This document shows positions 45,315-53,356 of a stretch of 64,000 nucleotides of DNA, piece after piece (the first letter of the stretch is position 1; the number at the start of each line of letters is the position of its first letter). The notes under the pieces were generated by a model. The model was not told where the DNA came from. It worked only from the letters and a program-made list of their open reading frames with translations, and searched no databases. A program made the translations under genes and the position numbers. This DNA is from an uncultured Holophagaceae bacterium (GTDB lineage Bacteria > Acidobacteriota > Holophagae > Holophagales > Holophagaceae): assembly GCA_903913215.1 (NCBI GenBank), contig CAIWKE010000003.1:186001-250000 (forward strand), written 5' to 3'.

Positions 45315-45998
45315 ATGGGTGGATCTTTGCCGTCCCCGTTGAAGGCATACCACCCGCTGCCAGATGGGCAGGAACTCTGCATTGCACCGGCCCTGCCGAG
45401 TGAACTACCGGACCTCGTGGCGCTGCATCTCGCCTGCTTCACCCGCTCCGACCACTTCGCCATATTGCTCGGAGAGCCCTTCATCTGGGATGCCTACCGC
45501 TGGTTCCTCAGTTCTCCAAGGACCCTCGTACTGAGCGCCAGGGTCAGGGATCGCCTCGTCGGCCTCACGGCCTTCTCGGATCACCCCTACAACATCCCGA
45601 TGCTCAGAGCAGGCAAAGGCTCAGCCCTGCTCGGCCTCCTCAGGAGGCCCTGGCTCGCTTTCCGTCCCGACTGGCTAGGGCGACTGGCCGTCCTGCTCTT
45701 CTCCAGGTGGTCGCGTCCAGTCGGGAATGAGGGCCAAATCGCATTCACCTGCATCGCTCCGGAGTTCAGAGGCCGGGGCATTGGCCGATTCCTCAAGCAG
45801 GCATCCATCCAGGCCTGCCAGGACTGGAAGGTAGTGGCCGTGACCACGGCCGTCCGCCGAGAGAACGTGGCGGCCAAAGCCCTCAACAAGCGGTTCGGTT
45901 TTGTCGAGGTGGAGGCTAAGAGCTCTGAGCGCATGGTGCACCTTCGCCTCGATCTGAAGGCCACAGGCCTGGCCGGCGAAATCCTGCCAGATCGGTAA
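45315..45998 (+). CDS. GNAT N-acetyltransferase
   Basis: Predicted 227-residue acyl-CoA-dependent acyltransferase. The acetyl-CoA region is clear (IAFTCIAPEFRGRGIGRFLKQAS, then VTTAVRRENVAAKALNKRFGFVEVEA). The N-terminus (AYHPLPDGQELCIAPALPSELPDLVALHLACF) is shared with the deleted copy at 51724, which supports starting near ATG 45315; AGGGAG lies eight bases upstream. In-frame starts at 45246 or 45234 would add 23-27 residues. Substrate unknown; its place at the edge of a polysaccharide island suggests amino-sugar acylation. Confidence 0.8.
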   Translation: MGGSLPSPLKAYHPLPDGQELCIAPALPSELPDLVALHLACFTRSDHFAILLGEPFIWDAYRWFLSSPRTLVLSARVRDRLVGLTAFSDHPYNIPMLRAGKGSALLGLLRRPWLAFRPDWLGRLAVLLFSRWSRPVGNEGQIAFTCIAPEFRGRGIGRFLKQASIQACQDWKVVAVTTAVRRENVAAKALNKRFGFVEVEAKSSERMVHLRLDLKATGLAGEILPDR

Positions 45999-46275
45999 GG
46001 TTCTGGGTTCTTCCAAGGTCTGATTTATGGGCAATGTCGGCGGCGATGAATTTACCCTGGAACGTGGCGAGGCCGCACCACTGCCTCGAGTCCTTCTGAA
46101 TCGCGAGGAAGACTGGAGGGGGCTTTGCCAGCCCTGTCGTGACGCTCACCGCCAGGATGATCCGGTCCGCCATGACCGCGAGTTGGGCGTTGAAGCCGTA
46201 CTCGAAGCCCTTGCGGGTCTTCATGATCAAGGTTTCGGGTTCGGTGGGGTTCGCCTTGTAGTCCTCGACCATGAG
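45997..46275 (-). pseudogene. Transposase fragment (IS1182-like DDE transposase remnant)
   Basis: On the minus strand the frame encodes KANPTEPETLIMKTRKGFEYG followed by FNAQLAVMADRIILAVSVT, a combination typical of the region N-terminal to the catalytic core in IS1182/IS4-like transposases (T-D-P-x-S-x-x-M-K-T-R-x-G-F-x-x-x-Y-N-A-Q). Only about 90 residues remain, with no start, no full catalytic domain and no recognisable inverted repeats, so it is a dead relic. It marks the left boundary of the less GC-rich cassette that follows. The family name is by motif memory only. Confidence 0.65.
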
Positions 46276-46355
46276 TGAGCTCGTTTTTTTCTCATCCAAA
46301 CATGGCAGGATGTAATCATTGTTCCCGCGAAGGCAAACTCCGCTATGATCCAGGC

Positions 46356-47501
46356 GTGGATTTCGCGCTGACTCAAACTCAAAAAACACTACAGAGCCAT
46401 GTCCTGAGCTTTGCAAAACGCGAGCTCAATTCGGATGTGTTGAGTCGCGATCGGGCGCATGAATTTGGCCGGAAGGAGTGGCAACTCTGCGGTGAGCTCG
46501 GTCTCCCTGGGCTCAGCATCCCCGAAGCCTATGGCGGACTTGGACTCGACCACCTCACGACGGCGGTCGTACTTGAGTCTCTGGCCCAGGGCTGCGAAGA
46601 CACAGGCTTGGTGTTCTCCCTGGCTTCGCATTTATTCGCCGGAGCTTTACCAATCGCGGCCTGGGCCAAAGAAGAGCTTCGGCAAAAATTTCTTCCCTCA
46701 ATGGCGAACGGCTCCTGCATCGGAGCCAATGCGATCACCGAATCAGAAGCAGGCTCCGACGTTTTTTCCCTGAAATGCCGTGTTCGCCGCGAGGGGGACT
46801 CTTATGTCCTGAACGGGGAGAAGACCTATGTGACGAACGGTCCCATCGCTGATGTGTTCGTGGTCTTTGCGACAACAGACCCGCGGCGCGGATTCATGGG
46901 TGTGTCCGCCTTCATCGTCGAGCGAGACTCCCCGGGGCTGCGCCTGGGTGAACCGTTCGACAAAATCGGGCTGCGCACATCCCCGACCAGCTCTCTATAC
47001 CTTGATGAATGCCGCATACCCGTCGACTACCGGCTGGGCGCCGAAGGGCAAGGGCACACGATCTTCAAGCAGTCGATGCTGTGGGAACGGAGCTGCGAGT
47101 TTGCCGTATATACCGGGGCGATGCAGCGCCAACTCGAAAGGGTTGTCGAGTTTGCCAAAACCCGCAGCCAGGCGAACAAAGCGATCGGTAAGAACCAAGC
47201 CATTTCGCACAAGATCGTGAACATGAGTATTCGCCTCGATGCCGCCCGCATGCTGCTCCATCGTGCCTGCTGGATGCTCGACCAAAATCTGAATGCCGAT
47301 AAAGAGGTCTCGATGGCGAAGATCGCCATCAGCGAAGCTGCAATCGAGTCGTCTCTTGATGCCATACAAATTCACGGCGGCAACGGGGTCATGACTGAAT
47401 ATCAGATCGAACGATTCCTGCGCGATGCGATCCCTTCGACGATCACCTCGGGAACCTCGGAAATTCAGCGAAATATCATCAGTCAGTGTCTCGGTCTCTA
47501 A
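46356..47501 (+). CDS. Acyl-CoA dehydrogenase-like flavoenzyme, probably acting on a carrier-bound aminoacyl group
   Basis: Predicted 381-residue FAD enzyme. Visible: NAITESEAGSDVFSLKCRV (flavin contact), TYVTNGPIADVFVVFATTD, and the C-terminal QIHGGNGVMTEYQIERFLRD and TSGTSEIQRNII. At the position of the usual catalytic Glu (E-G-T-S) there is Ser365, while Glu244 sits in SMLWERSCEFA, the place used by isovaleryl-CoA dehydrogenase and by prolyl-carrier-protein oxidases. Start at GTG 46356 is chosen because the family begins with DFALTQTQ; its ribosome site is poor. The next gene, an adenylation enzyme, starts 15 bases downstream, and a carrier protein follows, so an aminoacyl thioester is the likely substrate (inference). 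Confidence 0.85.
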   Translation: MDFALTQTQKTLQSHVLSFAKRELNSDVLSRDRAHEFGRKEWQLCGELGLPGLSIPEAYGGLGLDHLTTAVVLESLAQGCEDTGLVFSLASHLFAGALPIAAWAKEELRQKFLPSMANGSCIGANAITESEAGSDVFSLKCRVRREGDSYVLNGEKTYVTNGPIADVFVVFATTDPRRGFMGVSAFIVERDSPGLRLGEPFDKIGLRTSPTSSLYLDECRIPVDYRLGAEGQGHTIFKQSMLWERSCEFAVYTGAMQRQLERVVEFAKTRSQANKAIGKNQAISHKIVNMSIRLDAARMLLHRACWMLDQNLNADKEVSMAKIAISEAAIESSLDAIQIHGGNGVMTEYQIERFLRDAIPSTITSGTSEIQRNIISQCLGL

Positions 47502-47515
47502 CCGGCGGGAGAAGC

Positions 47516-49075
47516 GTGAGCAACAGTTCCATTCTCCGTGGTTCGCGTGAACAGGCAACAATTCACGGGGCTGGCTGCATCCATCAGGCGTTCATGGCTC
47601 AGGCGATGAAGACGCCACAGAATATTGCAGTCGCATACCGACAAGAGGTGCTGACGTACGAACAACTCGATGATCGGAGCAATCGCCTTGCTCGTCATCT
47701 CGTAGCTTCTGGCGTCGGCATTGAGTCTTTGGTCGGGATTTGCGCGGAGCCATCGATTGAACTCGTGGTTGCGGTGCTTGGCGCGCTGAAAGCGGGAGCG
47801 GCCTATGTGCCCCTGGACCCGCAGTATCCACCGATGGTCCTGGATTCCATGATTGCCGATTGCAAACCCCAAGTCATATTGACCATGGAACGTCAAAGGA
47901 AGTCTCTGGAGGGCCAGACCTCGACCCTACTCTTCCTCGACACGGATGCCGCTCAGATCGCGCAATCCTCCGGAGAACGGCTGGACATCGAGGTGGATCC
48001 GCAGAATCTCGCCTATGTCATCTACACTTCGGGATCAACAGGCAAACCTAAGGGAACCCTGGTCGAGCATCGTGGGGTCGTGAACTACCTGTCCTGGTGC
48101 CTGGACCGATATGCCGTAGGCGCGGGGTCTGGATCCCCGGTGCACAGCTCACTGTCCTTCGATCTCACCGTCACGAGCCTTCTGGCGCCGCTCGTCGCGG
48201 GTAGAACGACGATTCTCCTTCCACCATCGATTGGAATTGGGAGCTTGAGCCACACTTCTTCGACGCACCAAGATCTGAGCCTGATCAAACTGACCCCACT
48301 GCACCTTGAGCTCCTCAGCCAACGTGTCGATCCTGAGAGGGCCATGAACTGGACTCATTCGTTCGTCATTGGCGGGGAGAATCTACTTTCCAAAGGGCTC
48401 GAATTCTGGCGGAGTCATGCTCCCAATACCAAGCTGTTCAATGAGTATGGACCCACCGAGACGGTCGTAGGTTGCTGCGTGTTCGAGGTGGCCGAAGGGG
48501 TCAAGCTCGGGCACAGCGTCCCGATCGGACGCCCCATCTACAACATGGATCTGTACGTTCTCGATTCGGCCTTGAACCCCGTGCCCAGTGGAGATGAAGG
48601 GGAGCTCTATATCAGTGGAATAGGGGTTGCGAGAGGCTACCTAAATCGGCCCGAACTCACGGCGGAACGATTCATCCAGGATCCTTTTTCGATAGATGGC
48701 CCCCGCAAGATGTATCGCACCGGGGACATTGTCCGGAGTCTCCCCGACGGGAACCTGGAGTTCCTGGGTCGAATCGACGATCAGGTCAAGGTGAAGGGCC
48801 ACCGAGTGGAGCTGGCTGAAATTGAGGCTGCCCTTCGTGAATTCCCGATGGTTCGGGAGGCGGCAGTCATCGTGGTCGGCTCTGGATCTGATGCAAAGAT
48901 CGTAGCGGTTCTGTGCGTGACCGGTGAAGAACCGGCTCTTGCGGCCGTCAGGAAGCACTGTGCAGAGCGCCTTCCAAAGCACATGGTCATCGACCAACTC
49001 ACACTTGTGGAGCACTTGCCGAGCACGATCAACGGCAAGGTAGACAAGAAACAGCTCCTTCTTGACCAAGGCTAG
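47516..49075 (+). CDS. Stand-alone amino acid adenylation enzyme (NRPS-type A domain)
   Basis: Predicted 519-residue enzyme that activates an amino acid with ATP and loads it on a carrier protein. Core motifs: A2 LKAGAAYVPLDPQYP, A3 YTSGSTGKPKG (170-180), A5 NEYGPTE (309-315), A7 MYRTGDIVR, A8 GRIDDQVKVKGHRVELAEIE, A10 NGKVDKKQL. Aligning by eye with GrsA, the ten pocket residues are D216 L217 T220 K258 V284 G286 E310 V318 G319 K508, i.e. DLTKVGEVGK, one change from the published Asn code (DLTKLGEVGK) and two from Asp. No condensation or thioesterase domain is attached. GTG start at 47516 follows GGGAG. Flanked by the dehydrogenase and carrier genes. Confidence 0.93.
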   Translation: MSNSSILRGSREQATIHGAGCIHQAFMAQAMKTPQNIAVAYRQEVLTYEQLDDRSNRLARHLVASGVGIESLVGICAEPSIELVVAVLGALKAGAAYVPLDPQYPPMVLDSMIADCKPQVILTMERQRKSLEGQTSTLLFLDTDAAQIAQSSGERLDIEVDPQNLAYVIYTSGSTGKPKGTLVEHRGVVNYLSWCLDRYAVGAGSGSPVHSSLSFDLTVTSLLAPLVAGRTTILLPPSIGIGSLSHTSSTHQDLSLIKLTPLHLELLSQRVDPERAMNWTHSFVIGGENLLSKGLEFWRSHAPNTKLFNEYGPTETVVGCCVFEVAEGVKLGHSVPIGRPIYNMDLYVLDSALNPVPSGDEGELYISGIGVARGYLNRPELTAERFIQDPFSIDGPRKMYRTGDIVRSLPDGNLEFLGRIDDQVKVKGHRVELAEIEAALREFPMVREAAVIVVGSGSDAKIVAVLCVTGEEPALAAVRKHCAERLPKHMVIDQLTLVEHLPSTINGKVDKKQLLLDQG

Positions 49076-49109
49076 AACAAGGGATTAATTGAGCAGCATG
49101 GGAGACGGA

Positions 49110-49373
49110 ATGGATACAAAGCTTCGAGGCTCGATCGTGAGCTTATTAAGAATCGAGATCGCACCGGACCGAAACGACATCGATTTTGACAACGACTCGC
49201 TCCTTGAATCGGGCCTGATCGATTCGCTGGGCATCTTCAAACTGGTCTCGTTGCTGGAGAAAGAATTTGCCATCAAGATTTCTGATGACGAACTGCTGCC
49301 TGACAACTTCGAGACGGCCTCCGCCATCGCCCAATTTGTTGTCCATAAGCAGAAGTCTGGTGCCCTGGAATAG
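49110..49373 (+). CDS. Acyl/peptidyl carrier protein
   Basis: Predicted 87-residue acidic carrier protein with the phosphopantetheine site at Ser39 in LLESGLIDSLGIFKLVSLLEKEF, followed by the usual helix III segment. It is the natural partner of the adenylation enzyme encoded 34 bases upstream and of the dehydrogenase before that. Start ATG 49110 is preceded by GGAG five bases away; ATG 49098 is a possible earlier start. No phosphopantetheinyl transferase is seen in the window, so it must be supplied from elsewhere. Confidence 0.92.
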   Translation: MDTKLRGSIVSLLRIEIAPDRNDIDFDNDSLLESGLIDSLGIFKLVSLLEKEFAIKISDDELLPDNFETASAIAQFVVHKQKSGALE

Positions 49374-49395
49374 CTAGCGCTTCTGAACAAATGAA

Positions 49396-50088
49396 TTAGG
49401 TCTTAATTTTCGCAGTCCGTTTGATGATTTTCTGCCTGGCTTCTATTTCTGCCTGGCTTGCTGGTCGGGCACTGCTGAAAATAATGAACCGGGATGTCAG
49501 CCTTTTGGGTAGTTCTTTGAATTTCAGTACACGGTGCATCCACACCGACGGCAAGTTATCGTCATAATATGCGCCATACATTTTTACAAACCCTTCGTCT
49601 TTCAGAGTTTGTTGAATGGTGCGTTGCAGAGGTACGGCAAGGTTCTTCCCGCGATAGGATGGATCGATCAACATATCCAATGCAAAGGCCTCGTTCTCCT
49701 TGCAAGTCAGCCCTAGCATTGTTAAGTCGGGATGTTCGGCCGGTTTTCCTGGCCGGGGAATGACGCACCAAATATCCCCTACAATCAAATTTCCTTGAAC
49801 CAGGGCAAAGCCTCGGATTCCCCTTTTGATACTGCGCAGGGCTCGTATTCGACGACTGCGGATGGAGAAATTCCATTTCCCTGCCTGAATATCATCCAGT
49901 TCAAGTCCCACAATTCGGAACTCGGAATTTGCAGGCAGACCTCCTCCCGGCAGGGGAACGGTTAGGTCCATTTCTACCGGTGTCACCAATCGATCGCGGA
50001 AGACCTGACGCTTGATCAGCGCTCCCAACTCCCCGGTCGCTGAAGCCTCTTTCATAAGGAAATATCCTAAAATGAAATAGTCAAACAT
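49396..50088 (-). CDS. GNAT-fold acyltransferase
   Basis: Predicted 230-residue protein. The centre has FALVQGNLIVGDIWCVIPRPG and FALDMLIDPSYRGKNLAVPLQRTIQ, a GNAT motif A with R-G-K-N-L-A in the pyrophosphate loop, then GFVKMYGAYYDDNLPSVWMHRVLKFKE. It is convergent with the carrier-protein gene and ends 22 bases beyond it. It could move an aminoacyl group from the carrier to an amino sugar, but this is guesswork from position. Base composition is lower in GC than the flanking polysaccharide genes. Confidence 0.72.
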   Translation of the reverse strand: MFDYFILGYFLMKEASATGELGALIKRQVFRDRLVTPVEMDLTVPLPGGGLPANSEFRIVGLELDDIQAGKWNFSIRSRRIRALRSIKRGIRGFALVQGNLIVGDIWCVIPRPGKPAEHPDLTMLGLTCKENEAFALDMLIDPSYRGKNLAVPLQRTIQQTLKDEGFVKMYGAYYDDNLPSVWMHRVLKFKELPKRLTSRFIIFSSARPASQAEIEARQKIIKRTAKIKT

Positions 50089-50669
50089 GTTGAAGTTCTC
50101 CCTCTCACCTGAATTTTTTCAGGCTATGCACCACTTGATAGGAATAATTATCGCAACAACTGACTGACTTGGTGAGTGCCAAGTTTTCCGAGCGATTCAA
50201 TCTTGATTTTGGGACAGGCGCAGGTTGAACGGTTCGGAGGCGAGAGAAATCCAGCCCCAAGCTCCACGGTGTGATAGCGAGAACTCCTTTGTATTGATGA
50301 CATTTTCCCCAGGATTAGCCAAGTCTTTCGGGTGGAATCTGGGTGAGCGGCCCTTATCATATTTTACAACTAACCTCTTATATATGAAGATATGATTGTC
50401 GCACTCCGTCCGCTCATTAGAAACCATAGCTATTTAGGGTTTGGTATGATGTTGAAAAGCACCGGGACTGTCTCTCATTACGCGTTTACTTCGGCATCTG
50501 GCATTGTCCAAGTGTGGGGGTTCTTTGATGGGATCAAACAGGCATTGTTCATAAAAATCGCACCATAATTTCTCTGCTACTACTGTGTTTGAGAAGGTAA
50601 TGTTTACGAGAGAGCCAACCCGATCGATTCCTGGGGACCCCGTTCATTTGCTTCGCTGGGAGTAGACAG
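50089..50669. other. Lower-GC intergenic region
   Basis: About 580 bases with AT content above the genome norm. It presumably carries divergent promoters for the GNAT (leftwards) and the FemAB-like gene (rightwards). Short minus-strand frames at 50148-50427 show no recognisable family; they may be remnants. No RNA gene or repeat seen. Confidence 0.4.
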
Positions 50670-51560
50670 TTGAATAGCGTGAACCCAGGACAAGCGGTTG
50701 AACAACTCGCCCGGTACTACTCTCTCCAAGGAATGAAGGTCCTGCCTTCGGTATCAGGATGGTGGGTAGAGTTGCAGCCATTTTCTTTTCTTCGCTTCCC
50801 GTTCCATGAGCTGGGCGAGTTAACCCCTGAAGACCGCCGCCATGTTTTCTGGCATGGCCCAGCCCTTCTGCTGCGGTACCAGGGTCCAGCGGTGGATGGA
50901 GGAAGACGTGGCGGCCTCTTTCTTTGCAGCAACAAGGCCTATGACTTGCCTGCGCTGGCTTCGAAGGCGCGGAACCAGACCCGGCGGGGGTTGGAACTAT
51001 GCCGGGTGGTTCAGATGGAATTTCAAACGCTTGCCAGGTTGGGGCTTTCCCTGGTGATGGACACCTATCAAAGGCAGGGACGGGGCCTCCCGAAGGGTGG
51101 CCCCAAAAGGTGGACGAGGGTTTGTGACGCCGGGGCGCTGGTACCTGCGGTTGAGGCCTGGGGTGCCTTTGTAGGGGAGCGTCTGGCGGCATTCCTGATC
51201 GGGGCCAGAGTGGGGGATTGTTATTATATTCTTCAGCAGGATTCAGATTCAGCTCTGCTCAACCAGTATCCGAACAATGCCTTGTTGTTCTCTGTGACTA
51301 AGGCCAAGTTGGCTGATCCTGGGGTGACATGCATCAACTACGGGTTGAAGGCGATGGATCCCACGCCAGGATTGGACCGATTCAAGCATCAAATGGGGTA
51401 TGAACTGGTCGAGATTAATGAAGCCATCGAATTGAACCCTATGGTTCGCCCATTATTAGACTGCGGGGGCCGTTTTGTCTTGCGACAGCTAGCCCGCCGA
51501 TTCCCTCAAAACGATCTATGGAGAAAGGCACAGGCTTTGATTGGAAGCCCGCACCCATAG
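50670..51560 (+). CDS. FemAB/BioF2-type GNAT-fold acyltransferase (putative)
   Basis: Predicted 296-residue protein. The segment KARNQTRRGLELCRVVQMEF, the block VEAWGAFVGERLAAFLIGARVGDCYYILQQDSD and the following ALLNQYPNNALLFSVTKAKLADPGVTCINYGLKAMDPTPGLDRFKHQMGYE-like arrangement (split here only for description) match the FemAB-related acyltransferase domain often found in polysaccharide and exosortase loci. Known relatives move acyl or amino-acyl groups to amines of cell-surface glycans or peptidoglycan. Start is TTG 50670 with GGGAG seven bases upstream. Exact role unknown. Confidence 0.65.
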   Translation: MNSVNPGQAVEQLARYYSLQGMKVLPSVSGWWVELQPFSFLRFPFHELGELTPEDRRHVFWHGPALLLRYQGPAVDGGRRGGLFLCSNKAYDLPALASKARNQTRRGLELCRVVQMEFQTLARLGLSLVMDTYQRQGRGLPKGGPKRWTRVCDAGALVPAVEAWGAFVGERLAAFLIGARVGDCYYILQQDSDSALLNQYPNNALLFSVTKAKLADPGVTCINYGLKAMDPTPGLDRFKHQMGYELVEINEAIELNPMVRPLLDCGGRFVLRQLARRFPQNDLWRKAQALIGSPHP

Positions 51561-51723
51561 TCCAGGCCCGGTACACTTTCCGGGAAAAGCCTTTGCGCCT
51601 TGGTGAAACGGCATGACTCTTTATGCCAAATGCAAGCAACCCGAGGTTCCACGCTCCCCTTGTCACATCAGATGGTGAACCCTTATCGAGCCTTCCAGAC
51701 AGCCCTTCTGCAAAGATCAGACA

Positions 51724-51918
51724 ATGACCTCCCTGCCGATGACCCACCATCCCCTGCCTGATGGGCGGGAGATACAAATCGCGCCGTTCCAGATGAGCGA
51801 CCTGTCAGATCTGGTGGCCCTCCATTTTGTGGAGGTGGAGGCCAAGCGTTTCCCGCGCATGCTCCACCTCCGCCTCGATCTGAAGTCCCCCCTGCCCTCC
51901 CGGGGAGGCTGCTTATGA
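51724..51918 (+). pseudogene. Internally deleted copy of the GNAT acetyltransferase
   Basis: A 64-codon frame whose first half (THHPLPDGREIQIAP..LSDLVALHF) matches the N-terminus of the GNAT at 45315 and whose second half (VEVEAKRFPRMLHLRLDLKS) matches its extreme C-terminus. The whole catalytic core between (about 150 residues) is missing, yet the junction is in frame and the frame remains open. Its stop overlaps the ATG of the next GNAT gene (ATGA), so it may persist as a leader for translational coupling. Almost certainly inactive as an enzyme. Confidence 0.75.
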
Positions 51919-52535
51919 CGAATGGATACCGGCAGGCTCAGGTTGCGGATCTCCCAGAGATCGTACGGATCCACCAGGCTGCCTTCCCGGATTTCTTCAT
52001 GACGGCACTCGGACCAAGGTTCCTGGCGAACTTCTACCGCCGCATCCTCAGCTATCCCGACCATGTGTTCTGGCTGAAGCAAGGCAACGCCGGACTGGAA
52101 GGCTTCGCAGCTGGTTTCCTGCATCCGGGGGAATTCTACCTGCGAATGAAAGCGGAGCGCCTGTCCATCGCCCTGATTGTGGCCACCCGAGTCCTGTCCC
52201 GCCTGAGCCTCCTGCCTCGTGTGCTCGCCAGTTATGGCGAGGTCTGGCGGTCCATCCGCGAAGACGATAAGGATCTCTGCGAGCTTTCCTCCATCGCGGT
52301 CCACCCGGATTGCAGCGGCAAGGGAATTGGACAGGGCCTGGCTGCAGTTTTCATCGAAGGGGCCCGAAGCAGGGCGAAGATCATTGTCCTCACCACGGAC
52401 GCGGCGGGCAACGAAGGCGTCAACCGGTTCTATCTGAAGCTGGGCTTCGTCTTGGCCGATTCCTATGAAAGGTCCAAGGGCCGGTGGATGAACAGGTACC
52501 GATTCCAGCTGGACAAGCCCCCGACCGAGGCCTAG
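51915..52535 (+). CDS. GNAT N-acetyltransferase
   Basis: Predicted 206-residue acyltransferase. The N-terminus YRQAQVADLPEIVRIHQAAFPDFFMTALG is shared by GNATs found in polysaccharide loci; the acetyl-CoA site is ELSSIAVHPDCSGKGIGQGLAAVF with Gly-rich G-K-G-I-G, followed by TTDAAGNEGVNRFYLKLGF. Its ATG overlaps the stop of the deleted GNAT copy. Likely acylates an amino sugar of the polymer (inference from the neighbourhood). It converges with the deacetylase gene 47 bases further on. Confidence 0.82.
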   Translation: MTNGYRQAQVADLPEIVRIHQAAFPDFFMTALGPRFLANFYRRILSYPDHVFWLKQGNAGLEGFAAGFLHPGEFYLRMKAERLSIALIVATRVLSRLSLLPRVLASYGEVWRSIREDDKDLCELSSIAVHPDCSGKGIGQGLAAVFIEGARSRAKIIVLTTDAAGNEGVNRFYLKLGFVLADSYERSKGRWMNRYRFQLDKPPTEA

Positions 52536-52582
52536 AGCATGCTAATCCTGAGCAACGCCATCACGACGACCCCAGGCTGAAA

Positions 52583-53356
52583 CTACAACTCGGCATAGGA
52601 CCGCAGCTGGCGTGTGCCCAGCTTGTCGAACTCCTGCTGCAGCGTCCTGCTGATCTGCGAAGGATCATAGGCCACGTCGTCGATCAGGTTTCCATCCTGG
52701 TCATAGTCCGGGTGCACCATGATCTCGAGACTGGTCCGGTCTGGATCGCGGAGGGAACTGTAATCCGCGAAGGAGCCGAAGCGCTGCACGACAGCGAAAC
52801 CATGGAGCCTCAGGTAGAGGTTGAAGCCCCATTTGACCAGCCGCTTGGGAAGGGAGATCCCCCCGATATTGCGATGGAGGCGGACCTTCGTGATCCGGCT
52901 TTGCTTCAAGACTTCGACCACAACCGGGCCCAGGAACAGGCCCGTGTGGACATGATGGTGGGAGTCCGCATGGGTGATGGGGAGACCTGCCCTGCGCATC
53001 CGCTCGACCTGGGCGCTGAGCTCCTGGGAGACAAGGACCCGCTCCTGCCTGGACAGGGGAGCAAGCCGGTCCAGCCGCCCGTGGAACTGCCCCTGCTCGT
53101 CGCAGAATTTCCGCGACTCCCGGATGCCCGCCGTCAGGGGGCGGCCCTCCGTCAGGTTGAGGTGGATTCCGATCCTGTCCTCCAGGTGCATGGTCATGGC
53201 AATTTCGCAGGCATCCTGAAAATGAGAGCCGTTGGCGCACATCGTCGTGCTGCTGATGAGCCCTTTCGAGAAGGCCTCCCCGATGGCACGTGTGCAGGAG
53301 TCGCGCAGACCGAAGTCATCCGCGTTGACGATCAGCATGATCCCATTGGTGCTCAA
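52583..53356 (-). CDS. ChbG/YdjC/HpnK-type carbohydrate deacetylase
   Basis: Predicted 257-residue enzyme of the YdjC family, which removes N-acetyl groups from sugars such as chitobiose. Visible: LIVNADDFGL with the metal-binding Asp, GIHLNLTEGRPL, and ITHADSHHHVHTG with the metal-binding His residues. The TTG start at 53356 has AGGAG six bases upstream and overlaps the stop of the upstream glycosyltransferase (TTGA), indicating coupled translation; an internal ATG at 53338 is a weaker choice. In this operon it may de-N-acetylate a HexNAc of the polymer intermediate. Confidence 0.88.
   Translation of the reverse strand: MSTNGIMLIVNADDFGLRDSCTRAIGEAFSKGLISSTTMCANGSHFQDACEIAMTMHLEDRIGIHLNLTEGRPLTAGIRESRKFCDEQGQFHGRLDRLAPLSRQERVLVSQELSAQVERMRRAGLPITHADSHHHVHTGLFLGPVVVEVLKQSRITKVRLHRNIGGISLPKRLVKWGFNLYLRLHGFAVVQRFGSFADYSSLRDPDRTSLEIMVHPDYDQDGNLIDDVAYDPSQISRTLQQEFDKLGTRQLRSYAEL

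Noticed and set aside
46356-49373. Reading the cassette as a prolyl-to-pyrrole (PltE/PltF/PltL) pathway
   Set aside because: Gene content fits, but the adenylation pocket resembles Asn/Asp codes and not the known proline codes, so the proline assignment is not supported by the sequence.
50148-50427. Overlapping minus-strand small frames between the GNAT and FemAB-like genes
   Set aside because: Neither has a ribosome site or family signature; they could be remnants but nothing supports a gene.
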